NCBI RefSeq assembly: GCF_003987555.1
Contig: NZ_NGJW01000005.1
Location: 1 to 64,000 of the forward strand
DNA length: 64,000 nucleotides
Direction of reading: 5' to 3'
Source of the DNA: Vagococcus lutrae
GTDB lineage: Bacteria; Bacillota; Bacilli; Lactobacillales; Vagococcaceae
Position 1 is the stretch's first letter. The number at the start of each line of letters is the position of its first letter. The position numbers and the translations under genes were made by a program. Positions 17,177-28,300 of the stretch are shown piece by piece. A model generated the notes under the pieces. The model saw only the letters and a list, made by a program, of their open reading frames with translations. It was not told the origin of the DNA and did not search any database.

Positions 17177-19219
17177 CTAATCCACACCCAACGCCTTATA
17201 GACTGCATCAAGTGGATCTGAATAGAAAATCGGTTGGATCTTGACTAATAAATCAGATGGGACTGTTTGTAAATCTTGAACTGATGATGAAGGCAATAAT
17301 ACTCTCTTGGCTCCTGCATCTACACACACTTGCAAGGTATTCGCAAATTCGGGCACTTTAGAGATGGTTCCACCCATCGTCATATTCCCTATCACCACTA
17401 AACTTTCTTGAAGTGGACGATCTAAAGCAGCTGAGCTTAGACCAATTAATTCTGCTACAGCTAATTCTTCCGTTAGGCCGATTCCTTGCATATCTTCAAT
17501 GTGCATCAAATAATCTTTTGTTTTGACACTGATGGAACTACTAATACTTTTAATATTGGCGGTAAAGTAACGGAAAGCAGTATCTAAACTTTCTCTCGCT
17601 TCTCGATCGCTTCCTACACCCGATTTTTCATACTTCCCAGTACCGCTTACAACTTGATTCTCAAGCTTATAGACTCCAATCATATTAGAGCTTCCTCTAC
17701 CGACTACGTAGACGTGACCAGGCTTATTCATGCCTTCTGGAATCAATTTACCGCCACCTTGTTCAGGAACAGAAGTATAGTGCTCATCAGTGGTTTCTTT
17801 ATCGATGTAAGAGAACATGACATCATAGAATTCCATGCCACCTATCTTCTTCAATTGTTCTTTTACTCTTCGACGGCCTTCTAAAGCATAGTCCAATACT
17901 TCTTCTACTTCTACCTTCGTAAATTTTCCATGTGGATAAATTAACTTTAGTAAGCCAGATACGGTTTTTCGAACACCAATCGTATCGCGTTGATTTAAAT
18001 TATTTCCTAAATAGAAATATTGATCAATGGCATCAGCAAATGAACGCTTTCGCATCTCACGCATAAATTCTGCTAAGTAGTCGGCAATAAATCCAAAACG
18101 GTCAGTAAAGAAAGTCGGACGATATTTAGGAATTTCCCAACCTGGTAAGTAGTAGTGAATACGGTCGAAAAATGCTGCATCGTTTCGCATTGCATCGGGA
18201 AACGGCGCAAATAAATGAGAAGTCTTAACGAGTGAATCTACACTTTGATTAATATTCCCTACAAAGACCATTGAGGCAGAAGCAGATTTTTCTTCTTTCC
18301 CTCGACTAAAAGAACCTGAAGCCATATAGTCTTTCATAATTTGTACGCCATCTTTGTCCTTAAAATTAATCCCTGCTACTTCATCAAATGTAACTGTATC
18401 CCATAGTCCAACTAATCCTACTTGTCTAGTAGACATGTTATAAAACAAATTCGCTACGGTTGTTTGTCCTCCAGAGACTAAGATCGAGTTGGGTGATAAC
18501 TCTTTATAGACATGCGATTTACCCGTTCCTCGAGGTCCTAATTCAACTAAATTATAGTTATTCTCAATTAATGGAACTAACCTCAATAGTAAGTGCCATT
18601 TTACACGTTCTTCTAATTGCGTGGGCTCCATACCAATCGACCGAATTAAAACATCAATCCACTCTTCTTTTGTAAATTGGTCACGACCTTTAAATATTTC
18701 ATCCATATTCATATTTGGCATTTGAATGGGCTGTAAATTCGAGATGATAAATGGATTATTATCTCTTACTTCTTCATCAAAATAATAATCTAACTTGATC
18801 ATGCACCAAATTCCACCAGCTAAAAGTTTGTCATACTCTTTAACATATGAAGAAGGCATTTCAACACCTTTTAGCCCGAGGTTTGAGAATTCTGATTCAT
18901 ATCTATCATTTTTTGAATTGAGTCGAACAGTAATTTTATCAATCACAGAGTACTGCCCTTGTTCCCTGATTCGAGATTTAATTTTTTCTGCTTCATCTGG
19001 ACGAACATAGTTTTCAGCAAGGATATTCTTTACTCGGTTCACACCTTCTTGCATACTTGCTTCATCATCCGTAGCCGCAAACATCCCTAATAAATACTCC
19101 AACACAAATGTTGGAACATTTGCTCCTTCTTTAATCAGCTGAGTCAGGTCTTTTCTCACGACCCGACCAGCAAAATGTTCATTTAACTTATCATCTAAAT
19201 CTAGTGCTGCTTTTTCCAA
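17177..19219 (-). CDS. brxL: BREX type 1 protein BrxL (Lon-like AAA+ ATPase)
   Basis: This 680-residue protein is the typical size for BrxL. An N-terminal helical domain is followed by an AAA+ core with Walker A GPRGTGKSHVYKE near residue 230, FDEVAGINFKDKDG as the Walker B region, and the sensor segment FVGNINQSVDSLV. The C-terminal part resembles the Lon protease domain (IGLSSAALDRPLQESLVVIGNMTMGGTI, then AGAKRVLLPSSS with the lysine of a Ser/Lys pair). In characterised systems BrxL forms DNA-translocating rings and is needed for phage exclusion but not for methylation. TTG 19219 is the start, with GAGGTG upstream. It lies 15 bases after pglZ. Confidence 0.95.
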   Translation of the reverse strand: MEKAALDLDDKLNEHFAGRVVRKDLTQLIKEGANVPTFVLEYLLGMFAATDDEASMQEGVNRVKNILAENYVRPDEAEKIKSRIREQGQYSVIDKITVRLNSKNDRYESEFSNLGLKGVEMPSSYVKEYDKLLAGGIWCMIKLDYYFDEEVRDNNPFIISNLQPIQMPNMNMDEIFKGRDQFTKEEWIDVLIRSIGMEPTQLEERVKWHLLLRLVPLIENNYNLVELGPRGTGKSHVYKELSPNSILVSGGQTTVANLFYNMSTRQVGLVGLWDTVTFDEVAGINFKDKDGVQIMKDYMASGSFSRGKEEKSASASMVFVGNINQSVDSLVKTSHLFAPFPDAMRNDAAFFDRIHYYLPGWEIPKYRPTFFTDRFGFIADYLAEFMREMRKRSFADAIDQYFYLGNNLNQRDTIGVRKTVSGLLKLIYPHGKFTKVEVEEVLDYALEGRRRVKEQLKKIGGMEFYDVMFSYIDKETTDEHYTSVPEQGGGKLIPEGMNKPGHVYVVGRGSSNMIGVYKLENQVVSGTGKYEKSGVGSDREARESLDTAFRYFTANIKSISSSISVKTKDYLMHIEDMQGIGLTEELAVAELIGLSSAALDRPLQESLVVIGNMTMGGTISKVPEFANTLQVCVDAGAKRVLLPSSSVQDLQTVPSDLLVKIQPIFYSDPLDAVYKALGVD

Positions 19220-19234
19220 CCTTACACCTCATTC

Positions 19235-21787
19235 TTAAAAGAAATCATTGACGATACCTAAATTAATTTTAAATGGAATCTTGGCTGTATATTGATTAGT
19301 TTCATTATCTTTAATGATCAAAAAGTAATCTTTGTTACGATCAAATTCCATAGTTTCTAGGGCAAACTGCTTACTAAACATACGCTCCTCTGAGTTTTCA
19401 TTTGTTTTATTCGCGATAATGGTTTCGATGTTTGAAATGATGATTCCATTTTCATCTTCCATATAAACATTTACCGTTCGCGTAATGTTTTTATTTTCCA
19501 CTTTTTCACTCTGGAAGAACTGAAGTGTAAAGAGTTTATTGGTAATTGAGCGGGTGCGACTTGTTAATTCTACATTCACTTTATCGACAGCCTTTACTCC
19601 TTTTTGTGTTGCTCTTCTATTTTTGAATGTAATCAGTGGGATGACAACTTCTTGTAGACTCGCTCCTCCATGTACAAAATTCGCTCCTGGACCTTGAATT
19701 CGATTGCGAATCGATCCATTTGGAATATATAACTGTAAATCATTCTCATTGTTTAAAACGGTCCCGACATTTATACGGATTTGACCATTTAGTTCTTGTT
19801 CTTTATTTGATAATGCATATCGTCTTGAAGATTCGACAGGTTTATCTAACTCTTTCGCAATTTTTTCAGTCTCATCCAAAGGACTTCTTTGGTATAAGAA
19901 TCCATGATCGGAAGTGATATAAATATTGGTTCCGCTCAAGTCATTTCGGATTGAATTAATCAGGTCAAATAACTCAGAGACTGAGCTGTCAGCTGCATTA
20001 AACACTCGATTTTCTGTGGCTGAATTGTCACCTATACCATCAATCGTATCATGATAGATATAAATCAAATTAAGTCCTTTAAACGTCTCAGATTTTTCAG
20101 ACTTATTTAATGCCATATAGTCTGAATATTTATAAACAAGACTATTTTCTATTTTATTTTCAATAAATTTCTTACGAGCACCATAGCCTTCTATTGGCTC
20201 CTCATCTACTATTACTTTTCCTGAAGAGTCAATATCTAAAGAACGATACGGCAATAAAGCAGCCATACCTAACTTAGTAATCGAAGGTACAATCCCTAGC
20301 ATCGGTTCGATTTCAGTTGAACCGATTGTTTCGGTATTTAATCGTTCGACTAAATCAGTCGCGATTTCATAACGCATCGCATCAGAAATGATGACAAAAA
20401 TACGTTCTCCTCTTGCAATTCGAGATGATGCGTGGTCTCTATAGAAGTCTTGTTGTTTCTTCACACCTGTTAAGTTCCAGTCCTCAACTAAATCTGTCCG
20501 AACAGCTTGAGACCAATTGGCTCCCAACTCACCAATAAACCAGTGTATATAGAGGTATTCGACTTTTTCTTGAAGCTTGTTGACAAACTCATACTTTTCA
20601 CTCATATCATATGCCAAGTAAAATTTACGATAGTAATTATCCATGCGGTAATAAGATTTTTCATACGCATGGAAAATATCTTCGGCTGTACCCTGAGGTA
20701 AGCCATGGTCAAACTCTTTTCTGAACTCAAAAATTTTAATTGTATAGAATAAAGTGTCGTAAATATTCTCATACTTTTCAAAGTAATGTTTGGGGCGTCG
20801 TTTTTCAATAATCGATAAGTATTTATCAAAATCTTCCAAGTCTTTTAAAAGTGCATTAGCTATATAAAGGATAATTTCTTGATCAATCATTGGAAAAATA
20901 TCTACATTTTCATATTTCTCAAGCGGTAATTCTTGAATAATTTCTTGTAATTTAATTTCCTTCTCTATTTGTCGCGCATATTCTTCAAATCGTAATGTAT
21001 CATTTTGATTCTGCATCCAATGATCAATAAGAATATAGCAGTCCCCTGTATGACTTAATACAATAAAGTTTTTTAACAACGCTAAATCTTCTTCGTCCAT
21101 TTGGAAACTTAAAGCTGAGATGATTAAATGCATGAAGAGTGTCTTTAAGGATTTCTCTTCACGAATATAACCATAATGACTACCTACTAATTCCCAGAAC
21201 CGGTCGATATAGAAGAACTTTCTGATAGCCTCTAAATATTTATTATTATCTTCTAAGGACTCGATCAAGATAGTTCTTATAGCTCTCTCAAAACTTGGTA
21301 TATCTAAATTACATAAAGCACTAATCATCCGAAGTTCGATGTCAGCCTCAGATTTTATAGCCCCTGCATAGCTTTTGAACTTTCGATACCGAACTTTATT
21401 ATCAAAGAACACCGCATATCTTTCCATAGTCGGTCTTAAAGAACTATCAATTTGTAGTTCATTCATAATCAAATCAATCCGACTCGCTTTAAATGATTGT
21501 GAATAAAGAACCATATCAAGTAACCAGTTATCTTCAGATTGTAAATCTAGATTCGAGTAAATTAAATAACTCGAATCTAAATCTTCAGCTTCTAAAAGAT
21601 GTTTGATATAAAATTGGTTATCATTGGTTAATTCTTGTAACTTTACATTTTTTAATTTAATAGAATCCCAATCATCTTTAAATTCCTCTTGTTGATCTTC
21701 CCAAAAAATAACACGTCGTTTTTCATAACTTTCGAGTGGTTTATCCAACATTTTTTGTAATGTGGATTCGATTTGATTAAGATCCAT
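19235..21787 (-). CDS. pglZ: BREX type 1 protein PglZ (alkaline-phosphatase-like)
   Basis: This 850-residue protein has a long helical N-terminal region (1-440) and a PglZ domain of the alkaline phosphatase superfamily. The domain shows VIISDAMRYEIATDL near residue 465 (metal-binding Asp) and YITSDHGFLYQR near 625 (DH metal pair). A beta-rich C-terminal tail follows. PglZ is the signature protein of BREX systems and is needed for both methylation and defence; its enzymatic activity is poorly defined. ATG 21787 follows the pglX stop by 26 bases. No frameshift or missing core motif was seen. Confidence 0.95.
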   Translation of the reverse strand: MDLNQIESTLQKMLDKPLESYEKRRVIFWEDQQEEFKDDWDSIKLKNVKLQELTNDNQFYIKHLLEAEDLDSSYLIYSNLDLQSEDNWLLDMVLYSQSFKASRIDLIMNELQIDSSLRPTMERYAVFFDNKVRYRKFKSYAGAIKSEADIELRMISALCNLDIPSFERAIRTILIESLEDNNKYLEAIRKFFYIDRFWELVGSHYGYIREEKSLKTLFMHLIISALSFQMDEEDLALLKNFIVLSHTGDCYILIDHWMQNQNDTLRFEEYARQIEKEIKLQEIIQELPLEKYENVDIFPMIDQEIILYIANALLKDLEDFDKYLSIIEKRRPKHYFEKYENIYDTLFYTIKIFEFRKEFDHGLPQGTAEDIFHAYEKSYYRMDNYYRKFYLAYDMSEKYEFVNKLQEKVEYLYIHWFIGELGANWSQAVRTDLVEDWNLTGVKKQQDFYRDHASSRIARGERIFVIISDAMRYEIATDLVERLNTETIGSTEIEPMLGIVPSITKLGMAALLPYRSLDIDSSGKVIVDEEPIEGYGARKKFIENKIENSLVYKYSDYMALNKSEKSETFKGLNLIYIYHDTIDGIGDNSATENRVFNAADSSVSELFDLINSIRNDLSGTNIYITSDHGFLYQRSPLDETEKIAKELDKPVESSRRYALSNKEQELNGQIRINVGTVLNNENDLQLYIPNGSIRNRIQGPGANFVHGGASLQEVVIPLITFKNRRATQKGVKAVDKVNVELTSRTRSITNKLFTLQFFQSEKVENKNITRTVNVYMEDENGIIISNIETIIANKTNENSEERMFSKQFALETMEFDRNKDYFLIIKDNETNQYTAKIPFKINLGIVNDFF

Positions 21788-21813
21788 CCCTACACTAACC
21801 TTTCTTTGTTAAA

Positions 21814-24800
21814 TTAAACTTTTTCTACTAATCCTTTAAATTTTGGATAATTGACTTTAAAACCGTCATCTAAGTCAATTTCAATTTGTTGATCCGCCAT
21901 ATGGCGTAATTTTTCATCATAAGCCACTAATTCAGCTAACTGCTTTTCAACAGTTTTCATTTCTTTTCTTGCTCTATTCAATTCTGTCGTACTTGCATCA
22001 CTATTTAAAATTTGATCCAAATCAATTTTTCTTGTTTCTAATCGTTGTTGGACATCGTGTAAATACTCCGTACGGATACGAGAAATCGTTGTTTTGTCAT
22101 AACGATGCATATATATAAAGCAGTTAAATGCATTCTCTCTACCAGAAGTAAACTTCCAATAAATCGGACGTCTTCCACTACCGGTCACACTATACATTTT
22201 CGCATGATCTTTAAAGAAATCTTTTAAGAAGTAATTGTGAATAGTGTCTCTTGATGATTCATTCTTTTTTTGACCCAATGCTTCAGCAATAAAATTAAGG
22301 TTTTCTTCAAGCGTTTCTTTGCCATAGACTGTTTCAACAAATTCAATAAATCGATTGACCAAATCATCTTCTAAAAAGACATCCGAAGTAATTGGAATAA
22401 TATTATCTTCAACTACACTATATGTTTCATATCTAGAAGCATCAAACTCTCCACCAGCATAGACTAAACCTTCTTCATCTAAAGAATAACGACCAAACAT
22501 ACACCCTACTGCATAAGAAATAAACTGTTGAATGACATCTTTTTTCGTCAGTACATATTGATTTCCTTTAATTTCTTCAGGAATATCTTTAGTTTCGTTA
22601 TATATTTTGGTAATCGTAACATCTCGAGGACTAACTTCAGCAGTCAATTCATCTTGTAAACCATATATATCAATAAAGATACGATTTAACTCTTCTTCAT
22701 TTTCTTTAAGTTGCTTAAAACTATCATCTGTTATTTTAATCCAAATATTATAGCTATCTTCAATTAATAGTGACTTTTTCTGGTATTTCAATAAATGTAA
22801 CTCTTTAAAATTCCAAGAAGTCTCTACAGAATTCCAATCTTCCATAGATAGTTCGACATTTTCTAACGACATTTCTTCAACCTTTTCTTCAGTAGAGTTA
22901 TTTAAAATTACAACCGGTAATTTACTAACTGTTCCTGCTCCATAATTTAAAGTTGGATTTAAATACTCTAAAAGTTTACTTGCAACTATTGAGTTCATAA
23001 AGGCTAGATACAAATGGATTTTCTTTGGGAACATAGATGAGCCAGCAGAGTCGAACAAAGCACCATAATCAGAATATCTAGCACTTGTAACTGAAGAAGT
23101 AAGAGCATTCCATGTTATATGATCTTTAAAGAATAAATATTTACTTCGAAGATTTGCTTTTGTTTTTTTTAAAATTTTACCATCATTTTCCCATAAAATT
23201 AACATGGAATTATTTCCATACCATCTTCTAAAATCCCCACCTTTATCGTAAGGTACCCATTTTTTGTTGTTTTCAATAGTATCCTCTCCTCTTCTAAGGT
23301 AGAGGCCTACATCTTCAAAATTAACTTCGTACCAATGTCGTAAATATAGATCATTATTCCCTGTATCACTCCCTTTTTTGACAGGGAAGTCAGAACCAAT
23401 AGGCGAATTATTAAACACTTTAACTGCTTCTTCTGTAGCCCAATAGGCTACCGGGCTTCCTGGAAGCTTTTTAAAATTCTTTTGATTGAAAGTATAGCGG
23501 TATGTAACATTTGGATTTTCTATTGCTTCTTTTGCTTTTATTGGCTGTTGTTTTGCTCCTACAAAATCCGATAATCGAATATATTCTCCAGGAATAACTT
23601 TAGTGTTGTTACGTAGTGTAAACGTACAAATAGGAACAGTAGCTCCTTCAAATCCAGAATATTCAAGTTGAATCAAACTACTAATTGTGGAATCTGCTAT
23701 CAGTTTAGTTCTTAGTTTTTCATGGGAGGATATAAACATCCAGACGAAAGGACTCATGAAACCTACATGCCCATTTTCTTTAGTAAAACTAATACTCGAA
23801 ATAATAAATGAAGAAAACAAATCAGTTTTTACATTATCATAATGTCTCGCTAAATATTTTTTAGTAGCGGACGTCTGATACTTTCTCGCTAAATATGGAG
23901 GATTTGTTATATATATATCATAAGTATTTGAGAGTATTTTTGATTGCTTTACTAGAGTTTCAAACCTGTCAACGACTTTATCATAAATACCAATCTCTAA
24001 TAGATTCAATTCAGAATTTCTAATTTTTTTAAGTCTTTCTTCTAAAAAAATTGCATCAAAATCTTCAATTATTAAAAGTGACCCTATTTCTTTGGCGTAC
24101 TCAAATTTCTTTATAAATGTATGCACCTTATCGTAGCTATTACCTTCATTTTCGCCAGCAAGGAATTGAATATCTTCTTTTGTAAAATCACTTGTCCCTT
24201 CTATTGCTACTAAATTTAGTTTGAGACCATTTCGTTCAATATCTCGAAGTAATCCATTATTAAATTTCATACCCTTCATAACAACAGAAAAAGCTGCAAG
24301 TTGATATGCTCGCTCGTCAATGTCTAATCCATATAAATTATTTTCAATAATTAGGCGAGGAATTTCAAGATTCGTATAGCCCTGTTTGATATAGATTTCT
24401 CTAAGAACTTCAAACATATAGACTAATATATGTCCACTACCCATTGCCGGATCAATACACTTTAAATCTTCTACTTTTAACTCGCTATCAACTAGTTTAT
24501 CTAACTCTTCTTGTTCTTCCACTGAAGGATTCGTGTTTTCTAAGTAATATTCCCAGTTATCAATTAAGTCTCTGTCTTCAGGATGAGCTTCCACCCATTG
24601 CTTACCAATGGTGTTTTGTACCATATAGCGAACAATCCACTCTGGCGTAAATAATTGGGTAACTGCTGGGATTTCATCAGGTTTATACGCTTTTTTAGCA
24701 CTTATTAATCGTTCATTTTCTTCAGAAATATAATATTGGTATAACCAACCGATGATTTCTACTTCATACCAATCTTCCTCAGGAAATACTTCCGTGTTTG

Positions 24801-25374
24801 TCATTTTTCGTACAAATGAATCCGTATTTAATAAACCTTCTGGGAAGAGGATTTCAGTATAATCTTCAATTGTACCGAACATGAATGGTAAATAATCGTT
24901 TAAGTCATTACAGTGAGCGATAATCAAGTATTTAAATAGCTCATCATCATGATTATTTAATTTCATTTCATACACTTTTTCATTGTCGATATCTAGACCA
25001 AGAGATAAAGCTTCCTTCATCATATCCGGTTCAATTCCACCATCTAAAGAAGATAAAACACGAACTCTAGTTGGTAAGTAATCATTGACCTCCATAAATC
25101 GCAAAGCCACAAATCGGTTGAACCAAGTATAAGCTGCTTCCTCCATCACTTGTTCAAAACTGGTTTCATCGATTCGGCGAATTAGTTTGTTTCTTTGAAC
25201 TCTTTCTTCTTTTGATAAATGCTGCCCATTAATAATTAAAGCATCTGAACTTTCTACACTAGCATCTTTTATACTATCTTTAGTAACGCCAATTTTTCTA
25301 GCTTGAAGAGCTACTTTTTCAAGTAGCTCTCTTCGCGCTTCAACTGCAAATGTTTTTAATTTTCCTTGATTCAT
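21814..25374 (-). CDS. pglX: BREX type 1 adenine-specific DNA methyltransferase PglX (BrxX)
   Basis: This 1186-residue protein has the length expected for PglX. Its N6-adenine methyltransferase motifs are DPAMGSGHILVYMFEVLREIY near residue 305 (motif I, SAM binding) and YDIYITNPPYLARKYQ near 490 (motif IV NPPY, catalysis). Large C-terminal regions are involved in target recognition. PglX marks a non-palindromic host motif so that the BREX complex does not attack it. ATG 25374 has GAAGGATGAT upstream, and it lies 12 bases after the brxC stop. The frame is intact, and no simple repeat suggestive of phase variation was noticed. Confidence 0.96.
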   Translation of the reverse strand: MNQGKLKTFAVEARRELLEKVALQARKIGVTKDSIKDASVESSDALIINGQHLSKEERVQRNKLIRRIDETSFEQVMEEAAYTWFNRFVALRFMEVNDYLPTRVRVLSSLDGGIEPDMMKEALSLGLDIDNEKVYEMKLNNHDDELFKYLIIAHCNDLNDYLPFMFGTIEDYTEILFPEGLLNTDSFVRKMTNTEVFPEEDWYEVEIIGWLYQYYISEENERLISAKKAYKPDEIPAVTQLFTPEWIVRYMVQNTIGKQWVEAHPEDRDLIDNWEYYLENTNPSVEEQEELDKLVDSELKVEDLKCIDPAMGSGHILVYMFEVLREIYIKQGYTNLEIPRLIIENNLYGLDIDERAYQLAAFSVVMKGMKFNNGLLRDIERNGLKLNLVAIEGTSDFTKEDIQFLAGENEGNSYDKVHTFIKKFEYAKEIGSLLIIEDFDAIFLEERLKKIRNSELNLLEIGIYDKVVDRFETLVKQSKILSNTYDIYITNPPYLARKYQTSATKKYLARHYDNVKTDLFSSFIISSISFTKENGHVGFMSPFVWMFISSHEKLRTKLIADSTISSLIQLEYSGFEGATVPICTFTLRNNTKVIPGEYIRLSDFVGAKQQPIKAKEAIENPNVTYRYTFNQKNFKKLPGSPVAYWATEEAVKVFNNSPIGSDFPVKKGSDTGNNDLYLRHWYEVNFEDVGLYLRRGEDTIENNKKWVPYDKGGDFRRWYGNNSMLILWENDGKILKKTKANLRSKYLFFKDHITWNALTSSVTSARYSDYGALFDSAGSSMFPKKIHLYLAFMNSIVASKLLEYLNPTLNYGAGTVSKLPVVILNNSTEEKVEEMSLENVELSMEDWNSVETSWNFKELHLLKYQKKSLLIEDSYNIWIKITDDSFKQLKENEEELNRIFIDIYGLQDELTAEVSPRDVTITKIYNETKDIPEEIKGNQYVLTKKDVIQQFISYAVGCMFGRYSLDEEGLVYAGGEFDASRYETYSVVEDNIIPITSDVFLEDDLVNRFIEFVETVYGKETLEENLNFIAEALGQKKNESSRDTIHNYFLKDFFKDHAKMYSVTGSGRRPIYWKFTSGRENAFNCFIYMHRYDKTTISRIRTEYLHDVQQRLETRKIDLDQILNSDASTTELNRARKEMKTVEKQLAELVAYDEKLRHMADQQIEIDLDDGFKVNYPKFKGLVEKV

Positions 25375-25386
25375 GAAATCATCCTT

Positions 25387-28300
25387 CTAATCTATTATTT
25401 CAATAACCTGGTTCATTTGAATACTTCGTTTTAGTTCTTGAGATAAGTCACTTAAGTAAGCTTCAATGTCTTGCTCATTTTCTATTCTAATTGGCTTTAC
25501 AAGATCTGAAATTCTCACTTGCTGAATTGGTTTAGGTTCCGAAACAGTTACTCCTGAATCTTTCTTTTCGTCATTATTTTGACGATAAGCATCTACTTCT
25601 TGTCTGATTATACCTTCATATTTATCTTTCGCATCACTACTGTAAACTGTCAAAGCATCCACTCGGTGAATATCATTAGTCTCTTGAATTTGATTCAAAT
25701 AGTTTATCCAAATGTTATTAATTTTTTTAAGTGTTTGTTCAGAAACTCCCTCTTGGTTGCTGTATTGTTTCACACGATCAAAGTTATCTTGAATTCTTTC
25801 TTTTGCTTTAATTTGTCGCTCTCTTAAAATTTCATCAAATGTTGAGTTAAAGTTATCTTTTAATTCAGGGATTTTTCTAATCTCTGAGTAAGGAATAGGA
25901 TTTTCTATGATTTTCTCTAATTCTCGCACGCTATTGTCGATCGTCTCGTTCGCTTCATTCTCAAAGAACGATTGATTCTGTTCGTAACGATTTAATATCT
26001 CTAAACCATCATCAAATAGTTTTTTTTGATTAGAGTCAAAGAAGCCTTTAACATATTCCAGATCTTCGTCCCACATTATTAATTCTTCTTCCATCTCAAC
26101 CAATTTTTTAAAATAAGTTAGATTGTCTAATCGATTAGTAAAGTGACCAAAGAGTTCGAGCCCTTTTTCTAGTAAACTAAACCCTGGATATTTTTTATTC
26201 GTGTACATTTGTTTGTAATTATTAATTTCAGTTATTTTATCATTGATTAACTCTTGAATACCTAACATCATACCGTCTTCATCTTGCGGTAGACTTACTG
26301 TATCAAACAGACTTCTTGCGATACGTCTTACTTTAGATATTAAGACACTATCTACTTTTTCGCGTTTAAGAATGATGCCTTTTGCACTTTCTATATCGTT
26401 CGTAAAAACATCCATTAATTCTTTTTGAGACTCTTGTGTATTTAAGTAAAAGGTATTGTATCGTAAGCGGATCTTCTCATCTTTGAGCAAATCAACTAAC
26501 ATGCCTGCAATATCCAATTCTTTCCAACCAAAGGGAACGGCTCCAAAATGTTCATACAATGATTTAACAAGAATTTGTTTACTCATTTGAGTTTGTAATT
26601 CAATGTATTGTTCAATCTCATTCATTGCTGCTCTATTCGGATAAGTAGAGTCATCCAATTCTAACGATAATGATCCTGTATCATTTGTAGTAATTTTGAG
26701 CTTTAAATCTCTTTCACTGTCAATGTGGTATTTCACTAAACTTAATTTGTTGTAGGTATTTTCCACGAGATAAGATAAACCATTATTGATACGTTCGCGG
26801 GCTGTTGAACCGTTTATAGTAAGATTTTGACCATTCGCAAAGAAATCAGCCTCTTTTACAGCTGTTTCTAGTAAGTCTCTTACTCTACGTCTACGTTCAC
26901 GGACCTCTACTTGCTTATTATTCAGTATGTTTTGTTTGGTTTCAGACAAATTATTTGGATTTCGACGTCTACGATATTGTTCAATCTTCAGAACTTCTTC
27001 CATTTCTTCAATGTATGAAGCGTCTCCACCTAATCGAACAATTAAGTCTCGCGAATTCATTGATTCCATTTGTAATTCTTGGTCTTCCACATCACTTGAA
27101 GAAATTGCCGATAATACAGTTAAACTGATGCTAGCTGTTTGTCTACCATGCTTGACTGTGTCGAGTATTTCATTAAAATCGAAATGGTAGTGATTTGAAA
27201 ATCGGAATTTTTTCTCTGGAAAAATATCTTCAAATAGATACTCTGAAAGTGAATGAATAATGTCCATTTCATCAACAGACATACTTTGAATTTCACGGTT
27301 GATGTCTTGTTCTTCATCGGTTAAGAAGATAAAATGTTCACCATTCTTTTGAATTAATCGTTCTTGTCGAAGCTTGTTTAAAGATTCCGTCAGCTTTTGC
27401 TTAAGTACTGTTTTATCTTCGTTCACATTCGTTAGCATTAAAGTAGCTATATTATCAATGTTTCCAGGAATCTCTTCGATATATTTAATCATAAAGAGTA
27501 CTTTTAACAAATTCACATGGAATTCATCATCAGCTAAATTGGGATTATTTGTTGCACTATTAATCACTCGAGTGATCGTAGGATTTAAAAATTCACTCAT
27601 CGTATTATAGAATGCATAAAGAGGGATTAGCACTCCTTCTTCTTCATTTCCATATTGTTGTGCTGCTTCTTGATATGCTGATAAGAGTGAACGTTCACCT
27701 TCAGAAAGGTGTTTACCTGATGAACCATGTTTTCTTACTTGCTCAAAGATGTTTTGTAATAACTTAAATTGATAAGGGACAAATGGATAATCTTGTGCAA
27801 ACTCTATTCCATCATTATATCCTCTATAATTTCCTGGTGTATCTCTAAAGCTAATAAGGTTATTTAAAATTGGACCTTGTTCTGGATATACCGCTTGCAG
27901 TCGCTCTGTTACTGCTGGTTTTTTATCTAAAATTCTTTTCTTAATCACTTCATCTGCAGAAGTTGATGACAATGAAAGTCTTGTATCAAATCGACCTTGA
28001 ATTCTCGAAAAATCGTCACCTTTTACTTTGATCACATCATCGATACTTTCTTGTGAAGTAACAAGAACCCAAACTTTACCTAAAGAAGTCGCCCCCAGAC
28101 TTTCTACTACTGTCTGAAGATTCAGCATTAGGTTTCGATTGTCACCTATGTATTGACCAATTTCGTCAACTAAAAATACTAGATGGAAATTATTATCTTT
28201 ACTGTCAACAAATTCTTTCACTTCCTGCGCAAATGATTCGATGGTAAGGTCATCTGCTTGATCCACTCTCTCGTACCAATTTCTAGCACCGTCTACCGAC